From Roseomonas sp. OT10 (GTDB lineage Bacteria > Pseudomonadota > Alphaproteobacteria > Acetobacterales > Acetobacteraceae), in assembly GCF_020991085.1 (NCBI RefSeq), contig NZ_CP087719.1, forward strand, positions 930,001 to 994,000: a DNA stretch of 64,000 bases, given 5' to 3'. Shown here piece after piece: positions 17,438-25,525 of the stretch (position 1 is the stretch's first letter; every line of letters starts with the position of its first letter). Below the pieces are notes generated by a model. The model did no database searches. It was not told the origin of the DNA and saw nothing but the letters and a program-made list of their open reading frames with translations. Position numbers and translations under genes: made by a program.

Positions 17438-18136
17438 TCACCGCGTGCGCACCGCGTAGCGCGCCTCGATCCAGCGGCCGAGGCAGACGACCGGGATGAA
17501 CAGCAGCAGATAGGCCGCCGCGCCGAGGATCAGCGGCGAGGGGTTGGCGGCGAAGGCCACGGCGGATTGCGAGGCGCCAAGGATCTCCGACACGCCGGCG
17601 ACGCTGCCCAGGGCGGTGTTCTTGGTGATGGCGATGGTGCGGTTGGTCAGCGGCGGGATGACCATCCGCACCGCCTGCGGCAGCACCACGAGGAACAGCA
17701 CCGGGACGGGGCGCAGGCCGAGCGCCGCCGCTGCCTCCGGCTGGCCGCGCGGGACAGCGGTGATGCCCGCCCAGAAGATCTCCTCGGCGAAGGCCATCAG
17801 GACCAGCGTCAGCGCCAGCCAGGTGGCGGCGAAGCCGGACAGCTCCGCCCCCGCCGCCGGCAGGCCGAAGAAGAACAGCACCACCAGCACCAGCGGCGGC
17901 ACGGCGCGGAACAGGTCGACGAGGAAGAGGATGGGCAGCGCCATCCAGCGCCCGCCGCGCCGGTCCGTCAGCAGGGCGCGCAGCACCGCCAGCGCCAGGC
18001 CCAGCGCCAAGCCGCACGTCACCACCAGCGCCGCCAGCTCCACCGTCACCACGAAGCCGGCGGCGATGGCGGGCAGGTAGGTCGCCATCACCGCCCCGTT
18101 CAGGAAGGTGAAGGCGAAGTTCTCCCAGCCGCTCAA
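17438..18136 (-). CDS. Amino acid ABC transporter permease (second subunit)
   Basis: Partner permease of the gene downstream. The EAA loop reads PEAAAALGLRPVPVLFLVVLPQA, and hydrophobic segments cover about residues 20-225. The start is uncertain: the upstream solute-binding gene ends at 18148, and TTG 18136 (opening MSGWENFAFTFLNG, 232 residues) is the first plausible codon after it. The PRGQPEAA motif is almost identical to the sister subunit's, suggesting gene duplication. Membrane-embedded, expected to form a heterodimer with the other permease. Confidence 0.88.
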   Translation of the reverse strand: MSGWENFAFTFLNGAVMATYLPAIAAGFVVTVELAALVVTCGLALGLALAVLRALLTDRRGGRWMALPILFLVDLFRAVPPLVLVVLFFFGLPAAGAELSGFAATWLALTLVLMAFAEEIFWAGITAVPRGQPEAAAALGLRPVPVLFLVVLPQAVRMVIPPLTNRTIAITKNTALGSVAGVSEILGASQSAVAFAANPSPLILGAAAYLLLFIPVVCLGRWIEARYAVRTR

Positions 18137-18147
18137 GCGGAACGGGC

Positions 18148-19011
18148 CTAGCCGCAGGTCACCTCGTGCGGCGTCGGGTCGTAGCCCGGCAGGTCGGGCA
18201 CGCCGTAGCCGGGGAAGGCGACGTTCTCGGCATCGTCGGCGGCGGGCTTGGTGCCGAACCACTTCTCCGACAGGGCGGCCAGGCTGCCGTCCTTCTTCAT
18301 GCACTCCAGCACCCGCTCCACCGCGTTGCGCAGCTCCACGTTGTCCTTGCGGAAGGGCGCGGCCCAGTGGGCGCGGGTCTCGCGGATGGTGAAGTCCGGC
18401 ACCAGCAGCCGCACCTGCTGCGCGGCGTAGCGGACCACGGTGTTGCCGGCGAGCACGGCATAGGCCCGGTTGGCGACCACCGCCTGCACCGCGTCGGGGT
18501 TGGTGTCGAAGGTCTGGTAGGTGAAGCCCAGCCGCTGCGCGTTCGCCTGCGCCCAGGCGTCGTAGGCGCTGCCCTTGTTCACCGCGATCACCTTGCCGCG
18601 CAGGTCGTCGAGCGAGGTGATGGGCGCGTTGCCGCGGCGGATGCCGAACTGGAAGGCGGTGTAGAGGTAGCCTTCGGTGAAGAGCAGCGCCTCCGCGCGC
18701 TCCTTCGTCACCGTCACCGGCGCGGCGAGGAAGTCGTACCGGCCGGCGTTCAGCGCCGGCACCAGGCCGGAGAAGGAGGCGCTGTCGATGGTCACGTCGC
18801 GCCCCATGCGGCGCGCCACCTCCTGGAACAGGTCCACGTTGAAGCCCTGCACCCCGCCATCGAGCTTGGGGAAGGCATGCGGGGCGAAGGTCCCGTCGAC
18901 GGCGGTGCGCAGCGGCGGCTGGGCGCCGCCCGTGCCCTGCGCCAGGGTCGCGGTCCCGGCGCCGAGGGACAGCCCGGCCAGTAGCAGGGTCAGGGGAAGG
19001 AAGGGACGCAT
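18148..19011 (-). CDS. Amino acid ABC transporter substrate-binding protein
   Basis: A periplasmic solute-binding protein of the bacterial extracellular family 3. The first 24 residues form a signal peptide (FLPLTLLLAGLSLGAG). The mature part has the family sequence FNVDLFQEVARRMGRDVTI and the ASFSGLVPALNAGRYDFL hinge segment, and ends in ALSEKWFGTKP. The ligand is probably a polar amino acid but cannot be told from sequence by eye. It is the first gene of a binding protein-permease-permease unit that lacks a linked ATPase. The 287-residue length is typical. Confidence 0.92.
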   Translation of the reverse strand: MRPFLPLTLLLAGLSLGAGTATLAQGTGGAQPPLRTAVDGTFAPHAFPKLDGGVQGFNVDLFQEVARRMGRDVTIDSASFSGLVPALNAGRYDFLAAPVTVTKERAEALLFTEGYLYTAFQFGIRRGNAPITSLDDLRGKVIAVNKGSAYDAWAQANAQRLGFTYQTFDTNPDAVQAVVANRAYAVLAGNTVVRYAAQQVRLLVPDFTIRETRAHWAAPFRKDNVELRNAVERVLECMKKDGSLAALSEKWFGTKPAADDAENVAFPGYGVPDLPGYDPTPHEVTCG

Positions 19012-19304
19012 CGCGGGTTCTCCGGCGGTCGGGGCCTTGTCCGGACGGGGCGGATGCCGCGGCCGGGTCGGGTCAGGCTGGCAGCAAGAAGCGTGCGACG
19101 GCCAGCCCCCGCACGCCGGAAAGCCTGCATCCCCGGACACCGGCCCTGGGGGCGGGAGAGGCGAGGCCGGCGAAGGGGAGCCATGCGGCCGGCCCGGGAC
19201 CGGCCGCATTCCTGCCACAAAGCGGACCTCGCGGCGCCGCGAGCGGGGCGTGTCCTTCCCCTCGGCCGCGACACGGCCCTTCACCCCGGCCCCGGGAGGC
19301 CACC

Positions 19305-19514
19305 ATGTTCCGCTTCGCCCTTCTCCTCGTTGTCCTCGGCTTCGGCACCATCCTGACGCTGACCGCCCGGCTGCTCGGCGGGCTGGCGACGCAGCAACTC
19401 GATGCCCTGCCGATCGCGCTCAGCGCGCTGGCCGCCTGCTCCATGCTGGTCGGCGGGCTCGGCCTGCTGGAACGCCGCGCCCATGGGCAGCGCGCCCGCT
19501 TCCTGGTCGGCTGA
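19305..19514 (+). CDS. Small two-TM membrane protein, unknown
   Basis: A 69-residue protein with two predicted membrane helices (FALLLVVLGFGTILTLTA, and about residues 33-51) and a short basic C-terminus ERRAHGQRARF. GGGAGG lies just before the ATG, which supports real translation. I recognise no family. It is alone on the plus strand, between the divergent ABC unit and convergent secB, and is followed by two strong hairpins. Confidence 0.65.
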   Translation: MFRFALLLVVLGFGTILTLTARLLGGLATQQLDALPIALSALAACSMLVGGLGLLERRAHGQRARFLVG

Positions 19515-19521
19515 TCCGGCC

Positions 19522-19570
19522 GCGGGGCGAAGCCCCGCCATCCGTGGGCGGAGGCCGCTCGCCTCCGCCC
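19522..19570. terminator. Double hairpin between convergent genes
   Basis: Two perfect stems in tandem: GCGGGGC/GCCCCGC with triloop GAA (19522-19538), and GGGCGGAGGC/GCCTCCGCCC with loop CGCTC (19546-19570). They fill the space between the small membrane protein gene and the end of secB, consistent with a bidirectional terminator. Neither has a T-run. Confidence 0.6.
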
Positions 19571-19579
19571 GGGGGCGCG

Positions 19580-20080
19580 TCAGGCGTTCGCCACCGGCGG
19601 CATGACGCCGGCCTGCGCCCGGCGGGACTGCCACAGCGCCACGAAGTCGATCGGCGTCAGCAGCACGGGCATGAAGCCGCCCTCGCGCGTGGCATCGGCC
19701 AGCACGTTGCGCGCGAAGGGGAAGAGCAGGCGCGGGCATTCCACCAGCAGCACTGGCTCTAGGCTCTCCTGCGGCACGTTCACGGTGAAGATGCCGCAAT
19801 AGACCAGCTCGGCGATGAAGGCGGTGGTGTCGCCCGACTTGGCGTCGCAGCGGATCTGCAGCGCCACCTCGAAGACGTTGCCGTTCTGCTGCAGCGGCCG
19901 CGCCTGGACGTCGAGCGCGATGTCGATGCGCGGCTGCTCGCGGAGCTGGGTGAAGACCTCCGGCGCGCCGGGGACCTCGAAGGACAGGTCCTTCACGTAT
20001 TGCAGGTTCACCACCAGCGGGCCCTGCGGGGCGGCCTCGCCATTGGGGACGTTACCGGCGGGCGCGATCGGATCGGACAT
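19580..20080 (-). CDS. secB: Protein-export chaperone SecB
   Basis: SecB holds preproteins unfolded in the cytoplasm and delivers them to SecA. The 166-residue protein has VNLQYVKDLSFEVPGAPEVF at the N-terminus, DIALDVQARPL, the CGIFTV strand and the conserved ECPRLLFPFARN and GFMPVLLTPIDF segments. The length is in range for alphaproteobacterial SecB. ATG 20080 has an AGGGACCTG stretch upstream, not a strong Shine-Dalgarno. It appears to be transcribed alone. Confidence 0.97.
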   Translation of the reverse strand: MSDPIAPAGNVPNGEAAPQGPLVVNLQYVKDLSFEVPGAPEVFTQLREQPRIDIALDVQARPLQQNGNVFEVALQIRCDAKSGDTTAFIAELVYCGIFTVNVPQESLEPVLLVECPRLLFPFARNVLADATREGGFMPVLLTPIDFVALWQSRRAQAGVMPPVANA

Positions 20081-20165
20081 GACAGGGACCTGCGTCTGGT
20101 TCGGGAAGGGCCGGGGCGCGGTAGCACGCCCCCCGCCTCACCGGAAGGCCGGCCCCGGCCCGTGC

Positions 20166-20780
20166 TCAGGCCCGCAGCAGAGGCCAGAGCGCCATCCCCA
20201 CGCAGCCCAGCAGGGCCAGGCCGACCGCCGTCTCCATGCGGTGCCCGGCGCGGAGGTACAAGGCGCGCCAGCAGGGCAGGGACAGGACCCGCCCCAGCAG
20301 CAGGAACCAGCTTCCGGCCAGCAGGAAGACCGAGCCGCAGGCCACCGTCGCCGCCACCGCGTCCCCCGGCGGGATACGCCCCAGGAAGAAGCCGGCGAAG
20401 AAGGGCACGGTGAGCGGGTTGGACATGGCGCTGAGCAGGCCGAGGCGGAAATGCCCGGCCGTCCGTGCCGGCCCCGGCGACTCCGCCCGGATCTGGCCGG
20501 CGCGCCGCAGGCTCCGCCACCCCGCCCGCGCCAGGAGCGCGGCGAAGACGATCCGCCCCGCCAGCTCGACGCCCTGCAGGCCGAGCAGCAGCGTCCCGCC
20601 CAGGATGGCGACGGCCGCGGCGAGCGACGCCTCGCAGGCGATGCAGAGCGCCGCGGCCACGGCCGCCCGGGCGGAGGGTTCGAGGCTGGCGCGCAGAATG
20701 AGGAGAAGGTTGGGCCCGGGCGTGGCCATCACCAGCAGGTACGGCAGGGCCAACTCCACAGGCACGACCAGGATGTGCAT
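20166..20780 (-). CDS. LysE family amino-acid exporter
   Basis: A six-helix inner-membrane exporter of the LysE/RhtB family, 204 residues. The signature region LPYLLVMATPGPNLLLILRASL lies at residues 11-32, with the conserved ATPGPN motif, and the second conserved block is RLGLLSAMSNPLTVPFFAGFF. RhtB-type members export homoserine, threonine, cysteine derivatives or aromatic amino acids; the substrate is not deducible. Its 5' side faces repeat copy B, whose left end lies 123 bases upstream of the start, so the element may supply or disturb its promoter. Confidence 0.92.
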   Translation of the reverse strand: MHILVVPVELALPYLLVMATPGPNLLLILRASLEPSARAAVAAALCIACEASLAAAVAILGGTLLLGLQGVELAGRIVFAALLARAGWRSLRRAGQIRAESPGPARTAGHFRLGLLSAMSNPLTVPFFAGFFLGRIPPGDAVAATVACGSVFLLAGSWFLLLGRVLSLPCWRALYLRAGHRMETAVGLALLGCVGMALWPLLRA

Positions 20781-20903
20781 GGGCTTGGCTCACGGCAGGA
20801 AGGGTGAGCCAAGACAAGGCCAGCCGCCCACGCCGCCGCGTCCTCCGATCGGGCGACCCCGGCGGCCCGCGGTCCCGGCGGCCTTCCCGGACCGTCCGGC
20901 TCA

Positions 20904-21311
20904 TACCAACGGTGGGATGACCTGACCCGTCGTGTTCGGGCGGCGGACCGGGAGGGGACGCTGTCCCCTCCCAGACCCTCCCCTGCCGGGGCCACAAGCG
21001 GGCCCCGGTCCCCGCTGGGAGTCTGGTGTTGGCGGCTGCCGCCAGCCTGCGGGCTGAACCCTGACGGGGCGCGGACAGGCGGGACTCCAGAATAGCTTTG
21101 AAGGCGTCAGCGAGGGCTGAGGCCGTACCCGCCGAGGAGCATGGCTCCTCGGCGCTGTGACCCCGTCGCAGTCATCTGCGCGGCAGCGCTGATCGGGTCC
21201 AGGGCTCGCAGGGTCCTGGCGGAGTGGGGGTACGGGGGCGAGGCAGCGCCTTGCCCCCGGGCCACGGGCGCACCCCGCGCCGCCATGGATCAACGCATCC
21301 CGCCGTCCGTA
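20904..21311 (-). mobile_element. Dispersed MITE-like repeat, copy B (intact)
   Basis: A 408-bp copy in the same orientation as copy A relative to the window. The left end reads TACCAACGGTGGGATG and the right end (reverse complement) TACGGACGGCGGGATG. TCA flanks both ends (20901-20903 and 21312-21314); the right one is the TGA stop of the endonuclease III homologue on the minus strand. Internal hairpins: GGGAGGGGAC/GTCCCCTCCC with loop GCT (20950-20972) and GCCGAGGAGC/GCTCCTCGGC with loop ATG (21131-21153). No coding capacity is apparent. Confidence 0.82.
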
Positions 21312-22085
21312 TCAAGCGGGCGGCTGTTCCGCCGCGCCGCCGGCCGGGTCCGGGCGCGCCGCCGCCGGGTGCCGCTCCCGTCCGGTCGGGCACAGGTCCA
21401 GCAGGGTGCACCGCCCGCAGGCGGGGTTGCGGAAGAAGCAAACGCGCTGCCCGTGCAGCATCAGCACCTCGTGGTTGTCGTAGACCTGCTGCGCGTCCCA
21501 TTCCGGGGGCAGCATGGCCTCCAGCACCCGGTGCGCCGGTCCCACCGCCAGGCCCGGCGGGATCAGGCCCAGCCGTGCCGCCACGCGATGGTGATGGCTG
21601 TCCACCGGCAGGGCGCGCCGGCGCAGCACGCTGAAGGACAGCACCGCCGCGCTGGTCTTGGGCCCGACGCCCGGCAGGGCCTCCAGCCAGGCCCGCGCCT
21701 CGGGGACCGACAGCTCCGCCAGGTGGTCCAGGCTCAGCCGGCCCTGCCGTTCCGTGATGACGCGCAGCGTCCGTTGCAATGCCGGGGCCTTCGCCTCCGG
21801 CCAGGTGCAGGGGGCGAGCGCCGCCTCCACCGCCGCCACCGGCGCGTCGCGCACCGCCGCCCAGTCCGCGAATCCCTCGCGGAGGTTGCGGAAGGCGCGG
21901 GCGCTGTCGGCGTTGCGGGTGCGGTGGGAGAGCAGGGAGGAAACCAGCTCGTCCAGCGGCTCCAGCGCGTGGAAGTAGCCGATCGGGCAGCGGTAGAGGG
22001 CGCAGAGGCGCGCCTGCACCTCCAGCAGCAGGGCGGGGGCACCGGGCGGCGCGGCCGGGCCTTCCGCATGCGTCGCTCGGGCCAA
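21312..22085 (-). CDS. Endonuclease III homologue (HhH-GPD DNA glycosylase)
   Basis: A base-excision repair glycosylase of the Nth/MutY fold. It has the helix-hairpin-helix LPGVGPKTSAAVL with the catalytic lysine, the catalytic aspartate in VDSHHHRVAARLGL, and the C-terminal four-cysteine iron-sulphur motif with spacing C-x6-C-x2-C-x5-C (CFFRNPACGRCTLLDLC). TTG 22085 is preceded by GGGGAGG, giving 257 residues. It differs enough from standard Nth to be a paralogue. Its TGA stop coincides with the flanking triplet of repeat copy B. Confidence 0.88.
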   Translation of the reverse strand: MARATHAEGPAAPPGAPALLLEVQARLCALYRCPIGYFHALEPLDELVSSLLSHRTRNADSARAFRNLREGFADWAAVRDAPVAAVEAALAPCTWPEAKAPALQRTLRVITERQGRLSLDHLAELSVPEARAWLEALPGVGPKTSAAVLSFSVLRRRALPVDSHHHRVAARLGLIPPGLAVGPAHRVLEAMLPPEWDAQQVYDNHEVLMLHGQRVCFFRNPACGRCTLLDLCPTGRERHPAAARPDPAGGAAEQPPA

Positions 22086-22250
22086 GCGTGCCTCCCCTGC
22101 CGGCAGGACGGGACAACGCGGCGGCGGTGCGCGGGGCTGCGGGCTGCTTGACAGGAACGGCGCCGACGGGCTGAGGGGAGGGTGCCGTCCCTCGCGGGCG
22201 GCCACCGAACATGCATCAGCGCCCGCACGGGTGCGCCGGGAGACGTCGTG

Positions 22251-23231
22251 ATGATCACCCCTCTTCGCCGAGGCCTGCTGGCGGCGCTGCTGCCGCTGGC
22301 GGCCCTGCTGCTGCCGGGCGCCGCCTCCGCCCAGGACTACCCGACCCGCCCGATCCGCGTGATCGTGCCCTTCGCGGCCGGCGGCACCACCGACCTGGTG
22401 GCGCGGCTGGTGACGACGGAGATGGCCAAGCGGCTCGGCCAGCCGGTGGTGGTGGACAACCGCGCCGGCGCCGGCGGCAACATCGGCAGCGACATGTGCG
22501 CCAAGGCGGCGCCCGACGGCTACACGCTGTGCATGGGCACGATCAGCAGCCACGCGATCAACGCCAGCGTCTACCCGAACATGCCGTTCAACAACCTGAC
22601 GGACTTCGCCCCCGTCGCCCTGCTCGCCACCCAGCCGAACATGCTGGTGGTCGCGAAGAACGTGCCCGCCACCACCGTCGCCGAGTTGATCGCGCTGATG
22701 AAGAAGGAGCCGGGCAAGTTCAACTACGGCTCCTCGGGCGTCGGCACCTCGATCCATCTCGCGGGCGAGCTGTTCCTGCAGATGACCGGCACCCAGGCGG
22801 AGCACGTGCCCTATCGCGGCAGCGGCCAGATCATGACGGACATGCTGGCCGGCACCCTGCCCATGGCCTTCGACAACTTCTCCTCCGGCTGGCCGCATGT
22901 GCGCGAGGGGCGGCTGACCGGCCTCGGCGTCGGCTCGCGCGAGCGGCTGCCGCAGGCCCCGAACATCCCGACCATCGCCGAGACCCTGCCGGGCTTCGAA
23001 TCCCTCTCCTGGCACGGACTCTTCGCCCCCGCCGCGACGCCGCCCGCCATCGTGGCGCGGCTGAACCAGGAGGCGCTGGCGGCCTTGCAGACCCCCGCCG
23101 TCGCCGCCCGCTTCGAGGAGCTGGGCATCACCGCCGGCCGCACCTCGCCGGCCGAGTTCAAGACCTTCGTCGCCGCCGAGACGGAGCGCTGGGGCGCGGT
23201 GGCCCGCCGCTCGAACATCCGGGCCGAGTGA
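22251..23231 (+). CDS. Tripartite tricarboxylate transporter substrate-binding protein (Bug family)
   Basis: A periplasmic solute receptor of the TctC/Bug family, 326 residues, with a signal peptide (LLAALLPLAALLLPGAASA). The family blocks YPTRPIRVIVPFAAGGTTDL, VVVDNRAGAGGNIG, APDGYTL and FNYGSSGVGTSIHLAGELF are clear. ATG 22251 is preceded by GGGAGA. No TctA or TctB membrane gene is nearby, as is common for the many orphan Bug receptors in Roseomonas-type genomes; the ligand (usually a carboxylate) is unknown. Confidence 0.93.
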   Translation: MITPLRRGLLAALLPLAALLLPGAASAQDYPTRPIRVIVPFAAGGTTDLVARLVTTEMAKRLGQPVVVDNRAGAGGNIGSDMCAKAAPDGYTLCMGTISSHAINASVYPNMPFNNLTDFAPVALLATQPNMLVVAKNVPATTVAELIALMKKEPGKFNYGSSGVGTSIHLAGELFLQMTGTQAEHVPYRGSGQIMTDMLAGTLPMAFDNFSSGWPHVREGRLTGLGVGSRERLPQAPNIPTIAETLPGFESLSWHGLFAPAATPPAIVARLNQEALAALQTPAVAARFEELGITAGRTSPAEFKTFVAAETERWGAVARRSNIRAE

Positions 23232-23273
23232 GCCCGGGGCCGGGGGGCGCCGCCCTCCGGCCCGCCACGGCCG

Positions 23274-23687
23274 TCAGCGCTGCCGCCAGGGCAGGCCCTC
23301 CGCCTTCCAGCCGGCCACGGTGCCGCGATGGCCGGAGCCGTCCACCGGCCCCTCGAACCCATCCGCCACGTTCCAGGCATGCGGGAAGCCTGCCGCCTGC
23401 GCCGCCTGCGCCGCAGCCAGGGAACGCGCCCCGGAACGGCAGAGGAAGTACAGCTTGCTGAGCGGCGTGGCCCCGGCCTTGCGCAGGTGGTCCGAGAAGG
23501 CGCCGTTCACCTGCATCGACGGATAGACCTGCCAGGGGATCAGCAGCGGCTGCCTGCCCAGGCCGGAGAGGTCGGGAAGGCCGACGAAGTTCCATTCGGC
23601 ATCGGTGCGCACATCCACCAGAAGCGCCTCCGGATCCTCGCGCAGCGCCTCGAAGGCCGCACGGGGGGGGACATCCTCGACCGGCAT
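23274..23687 (-). CDS. Rhodanese-like domain protein
   Basis: A single-domain rhodanese of 137 residues. The active-site loop CRSGARS carries the catalytic cysteine near residue 83, and LLVDVRTDAEWNFVG is the CH2A-like motif. The insert PWQVYPSMQVNGAF and the C-terminal AGFPHAWNVADGFEGPVD, GHRGTVAGWKAEGLPW match the group of proteobacterial rhodaneses annotated as sulfurtransferases. AGGAGAG precedes the ATG. Likely role: transfer of sulfane sulphur or a related cysteine-based function in the cytoplasm. It is transcribed toward the 3' end of the Bug gene. Confidence 0.9.
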   Translation of the reverse strand: MPVEDVPPRAAFEALREDPEALLVDVRTDAEWNFVGLPDLSGLGRQPLLIPWQVYPSMQVNGAFSDHLRKAGATPLSKLYFLCRSGARSLAAAQAAQAAGFPHAWNVADGFEGPVDGSGHRGTVAGWKAEGLPWRQR

Positions 23688-23877
23688 CACGCTCTCCTGG
23701 TCCTGGGCTGAAGCACGCCGCACAGTCTGGGTACGCGGCCCCGGCGCGTCCACCCCGCCCCCCACCGCGGCAGGCCACCATGGAGCCTGGCCGGGCGGCG
23801 GATTCACGCGCCCAGGCGATCCCGCGCGCCGGCGATCTGCCGTAGCCTGCCCGAGACACCCGGAGCCGCCTGCCCGC

Positions 23878-25122
23878 ATGCCCCATCCCCCGTCGCCCGC
23901 CGCCCCCGTCACCCAGGGGCACACCGAGGGGGGCGGGAGGGAGGCCGATGCGTTGCCGCCCGCCGGGCTGCGCCGGGTGCCGGTGCTGGCGGCCGCCTCC
24001 TTCGCCACCTCCACCCAGGCTTTCGTCATGGCAGGGCTGCTGAACGAGCTGGCGGCCGATCTGGGGATCTCCGTCGCCCAGGCCGGGCAGCTCGCCACCG
24101 TCTTCGCCCTGGCCTTCGGCATCTCCGCCCCCTTCGTCACCGCCCTGACCGCTGCCTGGCCGCGGCGGGGACTCCTGGTCGGCGCGCTCGGGGCGATGGC
24201 GCTGCTGAACCTGCTGATCGTGCTGACCCATTCCTACGCGGCCGTGCTGGGGCTGCGCCTGCTCTGCGGCGTGGCCGCGGCGCTGGTGGTGCCCGCCGCC
24301 GCGGCCACGGCGGCCGGGCTGGCGCCTCCGGCGCAGCGGGCACGGGCCCTGGCCATGGTCATGGCCGGAACCACCGCCGCCTTCCTGTTCGGCCTGCCGA
24401 TGGGCTCGGTGACGGGGGAGGTCTTCGGCTGGCGCGGCGCCTTCGGCTTCGCCGCCCTGCTGGCCGGGGGGGCCGCCCTGGCGATCCGGCTGCTGCTGCC
24501 CGACGTGCCGGGGGAACGCAGCGGGCTGCACGGCTTCCGCGCCCTGCGCCGCCCCGGGGTGGGCGGCGGGCTGGCGCTGACCTTCACCACCTACGCCGCC
24601 GTCTTCTCCATCAGCGCCTTCGTCGGACCGGCGGTGAACCGGGTCAGCGGCCTGACCGGCGGGCAGGTGGGGATCATGCAGGCCCTGGCCGGCGTCGCCT
24701 CCCTGGCCGGCGTGCCGGCAGGCGCCTGGATGGCCGAGCACGGGGGGCTGCGCCGGGCCTGGGTGCTGCCCCTGCTGGTGGCCGGGGCGGGGGCCACGCA
24801 GTTCGCCCTGCTCTCCGGCGCCGCCGATGGGATGCGCCTCGCCCCGGTGCTGCAAGGGGCCGCGATCCTGGCCGCCGCCGGCTGCCTCTTCGCCCTCTCC
24901 CCGCTGGTGCAGTCCTACCTCGTCGGGCTGGTGCCGGAGGCCCGCGGCGTGGTGCTGGCCGTGAACTCCTCCGCACTGTTCCTGGGCCAGGCCGCCGGCG
25001 CCGCACTGGGCGGGCTGGGCATCGCGCTGATCGGCCTGCCCGGCATCGGCGCCGCCGCCTTCCTGATGGCCGGCCTCGCCCTGGTGGTCGCGCTGCTGCA
25101 ACGGCCCCGCGCGGGGGGCTGA
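23878..25122 (+). CDS. MFS transporter
   Basis: A 414-residue major facilitator with 12 predicted membrane segments. The loop motif between helices 2 and 3 is weak (TAAWPRRGLLVG), and the motif after helix 4 (GLRLLCGVAAALVVPAAAATAAGLAP) resembles drug/arabinose-efflux (AraJ-like) permeases. The central loop ERSGLHGFRALRRPGVGG divides the two six-helix halves. ATG 23878 lacks a strong ribosome-binding site. It diverges from the rhodanese gene and ends just before repeat copy C. Substrate unknown. Confidence 0.9.
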   Translation: MPHPPSPAAPVTQGHTEGGGREADALPPAGLRRVPVLAAASFATSTQAFVMAGLLNELAADLGISVAQAGQLATVFALAFGISAPFVTALTAAWPRRGLLVGALGAMALLNLLIVLTHSYAAVLGLRLLCGVAAALVVPAAAATAAGLAPPAQRARALAMVMAGTTAAFLFGLPMGSVTGEVFGWRGAFGFAALLAGGAALAIRLLLPDVPGERSGLHGFRALRRPGVGGGLALTFTTYAAVFSISAFVGPAVNRVSGLTGGQVGIMQALAGVASLAGVPAGAWMAEHGGLRRAWVLPLLVAGAGATQFALLSGAADGMRLAPVLQGAAILAAAGCLFALSPLVQSYLVGLVPEARGVVLAVNSSALFLGQAAGAALGGLGIALIGLPGIGAAAFLMAGLALVVALLQRPRAGG

Positions 25123-25135
25123 CGCGGCGGCCGTC

Positions 25136-25525
25136 GCGCTGTGGTGTTCCGGCGTGGGACCGGGAGGGCACGCCGTCCCCTCCCAGACCCTCCCCTGCCG
25201 GGGCCACAAGCGGGCCCCGGACCCCGCTGGGAGTCTGGTGCTGCGCGGCTGCCGTCAGCCTGCGGGCTGAACCCTGACGGAGCGCGGACAGGCGGGACTC
25301 TAGAATAGCTTCAAAAGCGTCAGCGCGGGCGGACCCCGTACCCGCCGAGGAGCATGGCTCCTCGGCGCTGTGACCCCGTATCCGGCTGTCCCGCGGCAGC
25401 GCCGATCGGGTCCAGGGCCCGCAGGGTCCTGGCGGAGTGGGGGTATCGGGGGCGAGGCAGAGCCTTGCCCCCGGGCCACGGGCGCACCCCGCGCCGGCAC
25501 GGATCGAGGTATCCCGCCGTCCGTA
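25136..25525 (-). mobile_element. Dispersed MITE-like repeat, copy C (left end missing)
   Basis: About 390 bp of the family, lacking roughly the first 30 bases of the left terminus. The right end (reverse complement) is TACGGACGGCGGGATA and is followed by TCA (25526-25528), the TGA stop of the adjacent Bug gene. The 10-bp-stem hairpin with loop ATG is intact (25344-25366); the GGGAGGGCAC hairpin has one mismatch. It occupies almost the whole space between convergent MFS and Bug genes. Confidence 0.8.
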
